A DNA stretch of 64,000 bases, from the NCBI GenBank assembly GCA_949987565.1, contig OX465118.1:8935502-8999501 (forward strand), given 5' to 3'. The notes below the pieces were generated by a model. The model ran no database searches. It was not told the origin of the DNA and worked only from the letters and a program-made list of their open reading frames with translations. The number at the start of each line of letters is the position of its first letter. Within the stretch, counting starts at the first letter, position 1. Shown here one piece after another: positions 53,257 to 64,000 of the stretch. The stretch comes from Luidia sarsii. Its lineage: Eukaryota; Echinodermata; Asteroidea; Paxillosida; Luidiidae. The position numbers and the translations under genes are program-made.

Positions 53257-54202
53257 AAAAAAAAAAAAAAAAAAAAAACCTCTTAAGAAACTGGGCTCCG
53301 ATTTCATGGCTCTGCTTAACGCAGAATTCTGGGCTTGTGGACGCTGAAAACGTAAAATTCCCCCAGTACAAAGATCCACTTCAACTGAGAACGAAAACTC
53401 CCCATATAATTAACGACATCTCGGACTATTTTTATCAAAGTTAAGGACAGTTTTAGATGAAGAATGCAGATTGGATTATCTTTTTTTTTTTAATCTGTCT
53501 TTCTAAACTTTTGTGGATATTTGATTTATTCAGTTAATTCTAATATCTAATGTCTCATTTTTAATTTTCTGTCGTGCAATGTCGCAGAAGTCTCAATGCA
53601 AGTAGTGGGAGCGAGGAATTTGGGACGGGGAGGATTCTAATTTTCTGCACCGACACCCCCCCCCAAAAAAAAAAATAGGAACAAAATTAAGCACTTGCTC
53701 GGTGGCTTCAGATGGCTGACTTCAGAAATAACAGTAAAAATGAATGATGAATGATGAATTTATCAATGTACTTATAAAGATATGTATATGAAAGAAATAT
53801 AATTATGATTTTTGCCACTTAAGCTACTTATGACTGACAGTGTGCACAGGATGCTGCACACGTATATATAAAAAAGGAAATCGGTTAATTGGGTTGCAAT
53901 ATCTTAATTGCCCTATTTTATATATATCACAGATATATTTGTAAAGTACTTCTTCAGTGCCTGATGATATACATGAGTGATTTTACACAATACAATCTCT
54001 ATCCAATAGAACAACAGAGAAATCATGAGTAATTGTATATCGAAATGCTATTATATTATGTAGTGTAAAAAGGGTGACACGTTAAGCGGGTTTTTCAACA
54101 TTTACCAAAAATAATACGTACATGAAAAAAAAAATTGCTGAAATTCTTATCTGAGCTGAGGATTGTTTGAGATTTAGAGGATTTCTTTGTCTTTTGTTTT
54201 TT

Positions 54203-54377
54203 GCAGTGGCTGTTGTTACGGCAGTCGTCCGTGTGGTTCCCTGACTTGATTGTATTTCGTCAGCATTGCAGGCTGGTTGAACCAGTCTATTAGCTGATAG
54301 TCCAAGAGTTAAACATCCTGACAAATACTGTGAAGTCAGGGAACCACACGGACGACTGCCGTAACAACAGCCACTGC
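54203..54377. mobile_element. Foldback MITE, copy 2 (in the 3' UTR)
   Basis: Begins gcagtggctgttgttacggc and ends with its reverse complement. It is the same family as 33084-33266 but in opposite orientation (its left arm continues gattgtatttcgtcagc). Arms of about 45 bp are near identical. Confidence 0.85.
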
Positions 54378-54653
54378 GTTTTTCTTTTCAATCATCTGCA
54401 CAGCAATGCAGGGATGTAGAAGAGGCTGTATGTGTATTTTTTAGGAAAGAAAGTCTATTTAAAAAAAAACCATGCGTGCCTTTTATGGAGTGTTTCCGGG
54501 GGAATTCTCTGTGCTTGTGAAAATCTTTGGCGAGGCGAGGTTGAAAACAGCCTCCAGAAATTGAAAGAGTGAGAGGAATGCAGCGAGATGGGTCGAAATC
54601 ACATCCGACCAAAAAAAGAGAGGAAGGATTCTGTCGTTCATGCTGTGTGGGTA

Positions 54654-54659
54654 AATAAA
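54654..54659 (+). promoter_or_regulatory. Candidate polyadenylation signal AATAAA
   Basis: First AATAAA after the PCDH15 stop that I can find, 1.4 kb downstream, just before a dispersed repeat starts. Confidence 0.45.
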
Positions 54660-54684
54660 GCACTTTGAGGATTGCATTTGGCGC

Positions 54685-55155
54685 TGTATTTAAAGGGTCT
54701 CTGCAATACATATCACAGTCAAGCTCATTGTCTGCTGTCATCTAAGGATCTTAAGTGTACAAACAAATTTGCAAGCTTCGTTTTTTTGCAGTCACGAATT
54801 GATCATTCTTTTTACCTTTAAAAATATTCTTCTGTCATCTAGCGATCTGAAGTGTACAAACAAATTTGCAAGCTTTGTTTTCTTTGCAGAGTCAGAAATT
54901 GACGAATTTTTTTTTTTTACCTTTGAAAATATCCTTATAAGAATGAGGGCACTAGTGCAAGGTCATGCCAGGAACCAACAATTTCAAAAATATGAGAAAA
55001 ACATTAACTTTCAAACTGCAAATTAATACCTCTGAATTAGGTTTGATGAAAAACTCCTTCACAAGATGATCATGAAGCATACAATTTGACAGTAAATCAA
55101 CAGGTTTAGGGATAGGTCTGGAGGAAAAAAACAGAAATTTTCAGAAACTTTTGTA
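54685..55155 (-). repeat. Interspersed repeat, copy 3 of 3, with internal duplication
   Basis: Reverse copy of the 28640 family. The block gtgtacaaacaaatttgcaa with its neighbours appears twice (about 54756 and 54852), so part of the element is tandemly duplicated. Confidence 0.75.
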
Positions 55156-56590
55156 CACAACCAATTGGGTTTATATTGCATATGATCCTCTGATGACATC
55201 ACAAATTTGCTCATGAAAATAAGGGTTATTATAGCAACTGGAACCTTCCAAATACCCCCCCCATGCAGAACAAGTGTGGAAAACAGATTATTAGCAACAT
55301 TTCAAAGCAGTTATGTAGCATGGATTTAAATGATAGACTGTCCATTGCAGTGACCTTTTAAATCCCTGTCGTACAGTAGAGGACATAAGAGGGATATTCA
55401 ATTGATTGTTATCAGTCTGGTGTCCATTCGATTGGATTTGATAACAAAATTCAATTGTAGTCTTTGAAAAGCAAAAATCCAAAGTAACTGCACCACCCCT
55501 CATCCTAAAACTGTGTCCGAGGCCGAATACGTTGACTTCTGTGAGATGCAGGGTTGGCCTGCAGTCACACATATGCAGAGTACCACATGCAGGTACATCC
55601 ACTGGAGTGATGAGAAACATTGTTTATAAAATGCTCCCATTTCAACCACATTCACTTTCTTGGGTAGAAATTTGGTTCGTACGTCCCTTTTATAAAACAC
55701 TTTTAGTTGCGACGGATTTTCACCCATGAAACACTTCCCCCTTTCTTAGAGATCCCCTGTGGAGAACTGTTCCACCTGTTGTCCTAGGTCTCGATCCACA
55801 AGGCACTTGCGTCCACACACAAAAACACACACCTAAAGAGTAAAGACAAGTGTCTCATTTGTGAGCGTTCATTTTCTTCCTCACTGCATGCAACAGCCCG
55901 TGCATGAAGCATAACGTCACCCACACTAGATGGCTTCAGTTGACCTCGACTCATTAAAAAAAACACCTGATTCGAATCAGTTGCATTATCCTTGCCGTAA
56001 TTAATTTTGCAGAGCTTTGTCGGTGGTCAGGTTCTACGGTTTTATCATTGGCGCTATATATATGGGGCTGTAATATTTCCTCTGCACTTAATGTAATTAT
56101 GCAAAGACAAAATAAATGTAAAATAACCCAAAAGATAAAATGCAGGCTGATGGGGTATATTTCTTTTTCTAAATGAAGCTGATATTTTGTTCTTGAACTA
56201 CCGCGACCGCGCTGTTAAACGCTATATAAACCGAGTAGCTTCCTGTGTTACGTCACCACTGCACAGAAGAATGGCTAGCGGGAGCACGAAAGTGGTGGTA
56301 TGGTTCCCTGACGCCAATACGCCAGTACAGTACAGTACATGAGTGTACAGGTACATGTACCATTCATGATCATTCATTTGTACGCTGTATACTGTACTTC
56401 TCGTCTTCAAGCTCCGTGAAATCGGTGAAATATGTCAGGTTTGATTGATTTTGTCAGGCTTTTAACTGGCTCTGATCCCAGTGAAAATACTGAAGAACAA
56501 TTAAAGAGGAGAGCTGGCAGATCATCATTCAGCTCAAACCCGGACATCGATCGTACTACCTGACTCGTATAGTTGCACAGAAAAATGTTG
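55156..56590. other. Intergenic, nothing recognised
   Basis: AT-rich DNA without cadherin motifs, credible long frames or clear repeats beyond short A/T runs. An AATAAA at 56111 could be a distal polyadenylation signal. Confidence 0.5.
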
Positions 56591-56830
56591 GCTTATTTGA
56601 ATGGGTGTTAAAAACAACCTACAATTATACCTGTGCTACTCACCTACGAGTTTCATAAAGAGGGAAAAATCGTGGAATTCAGTGGTCGAATTTGCGTTCC
56701 CGCAACCCGCCATCTTTTCAAAGGGGCCGCCAATCATTGCGGGGGGGGGTGTGACATCACAACGGAGAGAACCCCGTCTGATTGGTCAATTAGGCTTGTT
56801 CAATCATTTCAATTTTAACTAAACAAAATT
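56590..56830 (+). repeat. Interspersed repeat, forward copy of 8935-9145
   Basis: gggtgttaaaaacaacctac, then agtttcataaagagggaaaa and gccatcttttcaaaggggcc align with the reverse complement of the earlier copy. Apparent 60-73-residue frames lie inside it. Confidence 0.6.
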
Positions 56831-56984
56831 ACTCGACATTTTCAAAATTTTATACCTAAATGTGTGAAAAATTATTATAGTTCTTTGCATATGTATAAGG
56901 ATGTAAAGATAGCAAAACAATGCCATCAAGTGGTCGCGCAACAGCGCCACCAAGCGACGACTAGCCATTCCCAACAACAACAAT

Positions 56985-57875
56985 GTGCCTGTCCCTCCTT
57001 GGTCGCTCGTCGTGCACCGCTTGCTGATTACAGGTAAAATTCTTCTTTTATCTGATAGAACCACCAATAAAAAGGGAATATTTTGTAAAACTAGGAACCA
57101 TAGCACAAATAAAAAGATAGATGGACTGGGTATTTTCGTGCAAACTTGGAATAAACTATGATTTTACGTCCCGTTTTCCGTTGCGAGGCAAGGTTCATGG
57201 AGGCCCTCTTGCGGCGAAGTTGAGAAAGTGGCGTTGTGTGTCTTGTTAGATTGTAATAATTTCGTATGTTTACCACCATTTCTGGTCCAAAGCTCCGATA
57301 CGTCCGTAATTTGATTATTTTGTGTCTATAATTATAGCCAATTCCCGGGAGTGTTGTCTTAAATTTCTAGGTCATCGCATTACTTCAATAGATAACAGTT
57401 TTTCAATGATGTAGCCCCAGAATTTCAATTACAGTATTGGATTTATTTTAATCCCTGAAATTAGTGTTTTCAGAGAGCAATCCCTCGTCTCATACTGCGT
57501 GTCACTGACCCACAATCACTATGTAAATGTATAGGGTAATTTATCACTGGTAAATGGCAGAATGAGATATTCCTTAAGAAATTCTTGATTTTTGTTTTCT
57601 TAATGAATTATATATATTGAAGAGATATTTGCAATGAAGTTGGGCCTTACCCACTGGTAACTCCTTCTCGTAGGTAACCCTCTCCAAGATATTTATGATG
57701 ATTGAAGTATATTTCGGCCAAGGGTTTGGCTGGTGCTTGATGTTAAATGTTTCTTAATAATGTCATTTCTTTATTTTTTCTCTTTTCTTTGTCGTTGTAA
57801 TTGATAGATTGATTCCCAACAATGTGCCTGTCCCTCCTTGGTCGCTCGTCGTGCACCGCTTGCTGATTACAGGAT
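56985..57875. repeat. Long-spaced direct repeat pair (about 55 bp)
   Basis: caatgtgcctgtccctcctt through tgctgattacagg occurs at about 56981-57034 and about 57819-57873 with near identity. The AT-rich 780 bp between could be an insertion or a duplicated segment. Nothing coding recognised. Confidence 0.75.
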
Positions 57876-58850
57876 AACACCAGGAGTATCCTTGAATCCC
57901 CGACGTGTTGGTGGGTGTGGTTTCATTCCCTGCTTCCACCAGCAGTCCCCAGCCGACCTCCACACATATTTCTGTCTTTTTGCTTTGATCACTAGTAGAA
58001 TTATGCGTGCGGATTGCGTATAGTCTCGAACTCTCGATCTACAAACACTTTTACACGTGTTAGCGAAGCTGTGTGTAGCCATAAAGCTCTGTAAAATGTT
58101 GCATTTCTGTTCAATCAAAAACCGTGGGAATACTTTGAGGGAGACTGGGAAGGAGATTTGTTTCATTTTGATCTGTGTTAGATGCGTTCAAAAGAAATTT
58201 GACCTTAACCACTTCATACTGATTCAAGAGGTTTCATTTGCGTTCTTCAACAAGGGTTTAGGGTTAAGAGGTCGACAAAATCTTTAAAGTCATTCACAGA
58301 TATGAAGATAAGCTATTGGTGCAGTAATTCATGCTGTGTTTGAATGATTTAACTATGCTCTACTATTCTGGTTTAATGACATTATTTTCATAGATGGTCA
58401 GTGGATGGTGAGATTGTAATAAGAATATTCCTCTGTACAGTAAATTAACATGTTTCCTGTGTCATTCGTTTGTTTCGAGTACATAAATAACTCATATATA
58501 ATATGTTTTCGTTTACAATGTCACTTTTATTATTTCGGACATTTCGATCCAAACGATTGGCTAAGTTCCCTGTAATTCCATCCCACTGAGAGGGCATTGC
58601 CATAGCATTTTAAAACACATTCTGCTCGTGTTTGGCTATGGGGACTATTTTGACAAAATGGGGACTTTAGAAAACATGTCAATTTCACTTTAGAAATCAC
58701 GATGAAAAATTATGATAAAATTATTATAAAATCCCACTTGTAGTTGGAACTTAGTGTTGACATACTGTTGATAGCAGTTTTTGTACTTATATGTTGTTTG
58801 TACTTATATATTTTCTTTTAACTTTCAATGCGATGCTTTATATATTAGTT
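57876..58850. other. Intergenic, nothing recognised
   Basis: AT-rich sequence with short frames only. No domain, splice-linked exon or RNA gene could be supported. Confidence 0.5.
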
Positions 58851-59115
58851 CCAAGTTTTTTAAGTAAGAAGGACGTGTTGGTGTAGCGGATACACTCTCT
58901 GAATTCTAACTTGGTGACCCGAGTTCGAGTCCTGGCGATGTCAGGGTCCTTGTTTTGTTGGTAGTTATATATTTTCTGTTAACTTTCAATACGATGCTTT
59001 ATATATTAGTTCCAAGTTTTTTAAGTAAGAAGGACGTGTTGGTGTAGCGGATACACTCTCTGAATTCTAACTTGGTGACCCGAGTTCGAGTCCTGGCGAA
59101 GTCATGATTCGTGTT
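58835..59115 (+). mobile_element. Two tandem tRNA-like units, 141-bp period
   Basis: ggacgtgttggtgtagcgga occurs at about 58871 and 59012. Each copy has GTGT-loop-ACAC (D-arm-like A box) and cccgagttcgagtcctgg (B-box-like). The anticodon and T stems do not pair well, so tRNA-derived repeats are more likely than tRNA genes. Confidence 0.6.
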
Positions 59116-59250
59116 CGAGTTAAAAATAAATGAAATAAGGCATTTTAACTTTTTTTTCGACATCTAACCTGTCTTAAAAAGGGTAAAATTCCATTTTATT
59201 TTATCTAGTGGGGTAGAGGGGGTGCGACAGGTCTCCGAACCGCCGCAGGT

Positions 59251-60060
59251 CGGGGTTTCTGGGGAGGTCGGGGTTTCTGGGGAGGTCGGGGTTTCTGGGG
59301 AGGTCGGGGTTTCTGGGGAGGTCGGGGTTTCTGGGGAGGTCGGGGTTTCTGGGGAGGTCGGGGTTTCTGGGGAGGTCGGGGTTTCTGGGGAGGTCGGGGT
59401 TTCTGGGGAGGTCGGGGTTTCTGGGGAGGTCGGGGTTTCTGGGGAGGTCGGGGTTTCTGGGGAGGTCGGGGTTTCTGGGGAGGTCGGGGTTTCTGGGGAG
59501 GTCGGGGTTTCTGGGGAGGTCGGGGTTTCTGGGGAGGTCGGGGTTTCTGGGGAGGTCGGGGTTTCTGGGGAGGTCGGGGTTTCTGGGGAGGTCGGGGTTT
59601 CTGGGGAGGTCGGGGTTTCTGGGGAGGTCGGGGTTTCTGGGGAGGTCGGGGTTTCTGGGGAGGTCGGGGTTTCTGGGGAGGTCGGGGTTTCTGGGGAGGT
59701 CGGGGTTTCTGGGGAGGTCGGGGTTTCTGGGGAGGTCGGGGTTTCTGGGGTGGTCGGGGTTTCTGGGGTGGTCGGGGTTTCTGGGGTGGTCGGGGTTTCT
59801 GGGGTGGTCGGGGTTTCTGGGGTGGTCGGGGTTTCTGGGGTGGTCGGGGTTTCTGGGGTGGTCGGGGTTTCTGGGGTGGTCGGGGTTTCTGGGGTGGTCG
59901 GGGTTTCTGGGGTGGTCGGGGTTTCTGGGGTGGTCGGGGTTTCTGGGGTGGTCGGGGTTTCTGGGGTGGTCGGGGTTTCTGGGGTGGTCGGGGTTTCTGG
60001 GGTGGTCGGGGTTTCTGGGGTGGTCGGGGTTTCTGGGGTGGTCGGGGTTTCTGGGGAGGT
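59251..60060. repeat. 18-bp G-rich array, 45 units
   Basis: Unit CGGGGTTTCTGGGGAGGT, perfectly periodic: 27 GAGGT units (59251-59736), then 17 GTGGT units (59737-60042), then one GAGGT unit. GGGG runs every few bases make it strongly quadruplex-prone. Frames are open on both strands because 18 is a multiple of 3. Confidence 0.98.
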
Positions 60061-60160
60061 CGGGGTTTCTGCATCCACCCGGGATCGAACCCTCGGCCTT
60101 GGGGTTCCCAGTCGAGCCACTGAACCTCTAGCCTCATGAGAACCGCCCACCCACCCTTAA
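60061..60160 (-). mobile_element. tRNA-like SINE fragment flanking the 18-bp array
   Basis: On the minus strand, GAGGGTTCGATCCCGGGTGG is a strong B box preceded by ttcagtggctcgactgggaa, A-box-like. The 18-bp array begins right at its 3' side. Confidence 0.6.
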
Positions 60161-60204
60161 GAAACTAATCTATTTAAACCTTCGGTTACCTTAATAGAAT
60201 TAAA

Positions 60205-63200
60205 AAACATTAAATTAAAGACTCGACATCCCCGGGGATCGAACCTGCAACCTTGAGGTTACAGACCCTGGGACACCCACGACACGCCATGCGCAGCAGT
60301 TGACTTTTGGTCGAAATTTCAGATACTTATAGGTTGGGTTTGTACTTTGTAATTTAAAGAAGAAAAATCTAATATAGCATCCCCGGGATCGAACCTGCAA
60401 CTTTGAGGTTACAGACCCTGGGACACCCACGACACGCCATACGCACCAGTTGACTTTGGGTCGAAATTTCAGATACTTATAGGTTGGGTTTGTACTTAGT
60501 AATTTGAAGAAGAAAAATGTTCTGTTACATACCCGGGGATCGAACCTGCAACCTTGAGGTTACAGACCCTGGGACACCCACCACACGCCATGCGCACCAG
60601 TTGACTTTTTGTCGAAATTTCAGATACTTATAGGTTGGGTTTGTACTTGGTAATTTGAAGAAGAAAAATGTTCTGTTACATCCCCGGGGATCGAACCTGC
60701 AACCTTCAGGTTACAAACCCTGGGACACCCACGACACGCCATGCGCACCAGTTGACTTTTGGTCGAAATTTCAGATACTTATATGTTGGGTTTGTACTTG
60801 GTAATTTGAAGAAGAAAAATGTTCTGTTACATCCTCGGGGATCGAACCTGCAACCTTGAAGTTCCAGACCCTAGGACACCTACGACACGCCATGCGCACC
60901 AGTTGACTTTTGGTCGAAATTTCAGATACTTATAGGTTGGGTTTGTATTTGTTAATTTGAAGAAGAAAAATGTTCTGTTACATCCTCGGGGATCGAACCT
61001 GCAACCTTGAAGTTACAGACCCTAGGACACCTACGACACGCCATGCGCACCAGTTGACTTTTGGTCGAAATTTCAGATACTTATATGTTGGGTTTGTACT
61101 TGGTAATTTGAAGAAGAAAAATGTTCTGTTACATCCCCGGGGATCGAACCTGCAACCTTGAGGTTACAGACCCTGGGACACCCACCACACGCCATGCGCA
61201 CCAGTTGACTTTTGGTCGAAATTTCAGATACATAAAGGTTGGGTTTGTACTTGGTAATTTGAAGAAGAAAAATTTTACGTTACATCCCCGGGGATCGAAC
61301 CTGCAACCTTGAAGTTACAGACCCTGGGACACCCGCGCCACGCCATGCGCACCAGTTGACTTTTGGTCGAAATTTCAGATACTTATAGGTTGGGTTTGTA
61401 CTTTGTAAACGGATGAAAAATCTAACTGTTGCATCCCTTGGGAATCGAACCTGCAACCTTGAAGTTACAGACCCTGGGACACCCATGACACGCCATGCCC
61501 ACCAGTTGACTTTTGATCGAAATTTTAGATACTTATAGGTTGGGTTTGTACTTGGTAATTTGAAGAAGAAAAATGTTCTGTTACATCCTCGGGGATCGAA
61601 CCTGCAACCTTGAAGTTCCAGACCCTAGGACACCTACGGTACGCCATGCGCACCAGTTGACTTTTGGTCGAAATTTCAGATACTTATAGGTTGGGTTTGT
61701 ACTTGGTAATTTGAAGTAGAAAATGTTACGTTACATCCCTGGGGATCGAACCTGTAACCTTGAGGTTACAGACCCTGGGACACCCATGCCACGCCATGCG
61801 CACCAGTTTACTTTTGGTCGAAATTTCAGATACTTATAGGTTAGGTTTGTTCTTGGTAATTTGAAGAAGAAAATGTTACGTTACATCCGCGGGGATCGAA
61901 CCTGTAACCTTGAGGTTACAGACCCTGGGACACCCACGACACGCCATACGCACCAGTTGACTTTTTGTTGAAATTTCAGATACTTATAGGTTGGGTTTGT
62001 ACTTGGTAATTTGAAGAAGAAAAATGCTCTGTTACATCCCCGGGGATCGAACCTGCAACCTTGAAGTTACAGACCCTGGGACACCCACCACACGCCATGC
62101 GCACCAGTTGACTTTTGGTCGAAATTTCAGATACATAAAGGTTGGGTTTGTACTTGGTAATTTGAAGAAGAAAATTTTTACGTTACATCCCCGGGGATCG
62201 AACCTGCAACCTTGAAGTTACAGACCCTGGGACACCCGCGCCACGCCATGCGCAGCAGTTGACTTTTGGTCGAAATTTCAGATACTTATAGGTTGGGTTT
62301 GTACTTTGTAATTTAAAGAAGAAAAATCTAATATAGCATCCCCGGGATCGAACCTACAACCTTGAGGTTACAGACCCTGGGACACTTACGGCACGCCATG
62401 CGCACCAGTTGACTTTTGGTCGAAATTTCAGATACATATAGGTTGGGTTTGTACTTGGTAATTTGAAGAAGAAGATGTTACGTTATATCCCTGGGGATCG
62501 AACCTGTAACCTTGAGGTTACAGACCCTGGGACACTTACGGCACGCCATGCGCACCAGTTGACTTTTGGTCGAAATTTCAGATACTTATAGGTTGGGTTT
62601 GTACTTTGTAAACGGATGAAAAATCTAACTGTTGCATCCCTTGGGAATCGAACCTGCAACCTTGAAGTTACAGACCCTGGGACACCCATGACACGCCATG
62701 CCCACCAGTTGACTTTTGATCGAAATTTCAGATACTTATAGGTTGGGTTTGTACTTGGTAATTTGAAGAAGAAAATGTTACGTTACATCCCTGGGGATCG
62801 AACCTGTAACCTTGAGGTTACAGACCCTGGGACACCCACGACACGCCATGTGCACCAGTTGACTTTTGGTCGAAATTTCAGATACTTACAGGTTGGGTTT
62901 GTACCTGGTAATTTGAAGAAGAAAAATGTTCTGTTACATACCCTGGGATCGAACCTGCAACCTTGAGGTTACAGACCCTGGGACACCCACCACACGCCAT
63001 GCGCACCAGTTGACTTTGGGTCGAAATTTCAGATACATAAAGGTTGGGTTTGTACTTGGTAATTTGAAGAAGAAAAATTTTACGTTACATCCCCGGGGAT
63101 CGAACCTGCAACCTTGAAGTTACAGACCCTGGGACACCCGCGCCACGCCATGCGCAGCAGTTGACTTTTGGTCGAAATTTCAGATACTTATAGGTTGGGT

Positions 63201-63570
63201 TTGTACTTTGTAATTTAAAGAAGAAAAATCTAATATAGCATCCCCGGGATCGAACCTGCAACTTTGAGGTTACAGACCCTGGGACACTTACGGCACGCCA
63301 TGCGCACCAGTTGACTTTTGGTCGAAATTTCAGATACATATAGGTTGGGTTTGTACTTGGTAATTTGAAGAAGAAGATGTTACGTTACATCCCTGGGGAT
63401 CGAACCTGTAACCTTGAGGTTACAGACCATGGGACACCCACGACACGCATTGCGCACCAGTTGATTTTTCGTTCAAATTTCAGATACTTATAGGTTGGGT
63501 TTGTACTTGGTAATTTGAAGAATAAAAATGTACTGTCATTACATCCCCGGGGATCGAACCTGCAACCTAG
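60205..63570 (-). repeat. 151-bp tandem array of tRNA-derived units, about 22-23 copies
   Basis: On the minus strand each unit contains ggcgtgtcgtgggtgtccca, ttgcaggttcgatccccggg (B box) and a spacer with aacctataagtatctgaaat. Spacing between B boxes is about 151 bp (60230, 60380, 60533, 60683, 60835, 60986 ...). Frames of 60-84 residues on both strands recur at the same period and are not genes. Confidence 0.95.
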
Positions 63571-64000
63571 ACCTTTGACCTCATTCAAATGACCTAATTA
63601 ACCATTTTGTCCTTATTATTATTATTTTTTTCATGTTGTATATTATATTAAATTTCACATTTCAAAGGATTCATCAATAGAAACATTGCTTTATTTCAAT
63701 CAATCAAAATACAATGTGGCGTGTTGTACCCAGTGGCAGTTATAGTCAGTACGTGTACATGTCGGTAGCAGGCAATACACCGTTACGATTTCAGCGCGAA
63801 AATACGTAAAACCCTCCCAGGTTATGTACACAGCACCCTCAATAATCAGACATTCTCCTCGCTGCTCGGCGAATAAACATTGGGAAGCACTATCTGGGAT
63901 CCAGCCGGGTAGGTCATGAATAATTCAACAAAGTGACGTAGAAGTGAAGTGGATATCTTAATAAGTATGTACATGTGCACTGCACATTGTGCAGTACATG
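63571..64000. other. Right edge, nothing recognised
   Basis: AT-rich sequence without a supportable frame, repeat or RNA gene. Confidence 0.5.

Larger units (their letters stand above)
53257..54680 (+). other. PCDH15: Probable 3' UTR of PCDH15
   Basis: An A run of about 24 bases overlaps the stop codon (53253-53278). AT-rich non-coding sequence follows, with a foldback MITE at 54203-54377. The first canonical AATAAA is at 54654-54659, followed by a moderately G/T-rich stretch. The real cleavage site is inferred, not shown. Confidence 0.5.

Noticed and set aside
52670..52882. Alternative reading frame of exon 36 (70 codons)
   Set aside because: It would need the GG|gtgaag donor at 50876 and gives an early stop, while the other frame is open to a PDZ-ended C-terminus with strong GC3 bias.
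5924..53256. Assignment to CDH23
   Set aside because: Only 11 ECs precede the membrane, EC1 has the PCDH15 Cys pair, and the MAD12-type segment sits directly before the helix. CDH23 has 27 ECs.
56601..56822. 73-residue frame as a gene
   Set aside because: It lies in an interspersed repeat also present (reversed) at 8935-9145.
59164..60150. 328-residue minus-strand frame of Pro-Glu-Thr repeats and similar frames on the + strand
   Set aside because: The 18-bp unit has no stop in several frames of both strands, so long frames are automatic. There is no start context, splice link or non-repeat domain.
60215..63588. Repeated 63-84-residue frames on both strands
   Set aside because: They follow the 151-bp period of the tRNA-derived array and include its B box; not separate genes.

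Overview
This is animal nuclear DNA: spliceosomal introns with GT-AG ends, GC-rich exons in AT-rich, repeat-crowded introns, and many tRNA-derived SINEs, MITEs and minisatellites. The single recognisable gene is a cadherin with the full domain plan of protocadherin-15 (PCDH15): 11 extracellular cadherin repeats, a membrane-proximal MAD12-type domain, one transmembrane helix and a long cytoplasmic tail ending in a class I PDZ ligand. I recognise no vertebrate repeat family, and the orthologue is clearly diverged from the vertebrate protein, so a marine invertebrate, probably a deuterostome (lancelet, echinoderm or hemichordate), is my best guess. The species is not determinable from what I can see.

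Layout. 1-5923: no supported exon, one 200-base assembly gap, several inverted-repeat elements. 5924-53256: 36 exons of PCDH15, all on the + strand, with mutually consistent splice phases and about 5.57 kb of coding sequence in total (about 1,854 residues). The signal-peptide exon and 5' UTR are not found. 53257-about 54.7 kb: 3' UTR, holding a foldback MITE and a first canonical AATAAA at 54654. 54.7-64 kb: intergenic or unassigned DNA dominated by three tandem systems: a two-copy tRNA-like unit, a G-rich 18-bp array and a 151-bp tRNA-like array.

The introns hold most of the bases. They contain (GA)n and (CT)n tracts, a 104-bp minisatellite (15.2-16.8 kb), a GGCTAC hexamer array (19.3 kb), a composite minisatellite (20.5-21.4 kb), a 63-bp B-box array (30.3-30.7 kb), a 64-bp array of about 74 copies (38.8-43.6 kb) and a near-palindromic 16-bp array of roughly 125 copies (45.4-47.4 kb). 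Non-autonomous elements include a CACTA-ended family with 3-bp target duplications, at least six other inverted-repeat families, and a composite tRNA-derived SINE.

Biology. In vertebrates PCDH15 is the lower half of the hair-cell tip link; it pairs with cadherin-23 and couples to the mechanotransduction channel. The invertebrate protein is presumably a microvillar or stereocilium-type adhesion molecule. The most interesting points are repeat-driven duplications of splice sites (an acceptor duplicated around a 1.1-kb insertion and a donor triplicated at the MAD12 exon), a tetra-arginine furin-like site inside EC10, a probable GC-AG intron, and the non-autonomous transposon families. I found no unrelated gene cluster or defence or biosynthetic system. 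Residue numbers below count from the first whole codon of the first exon seen.
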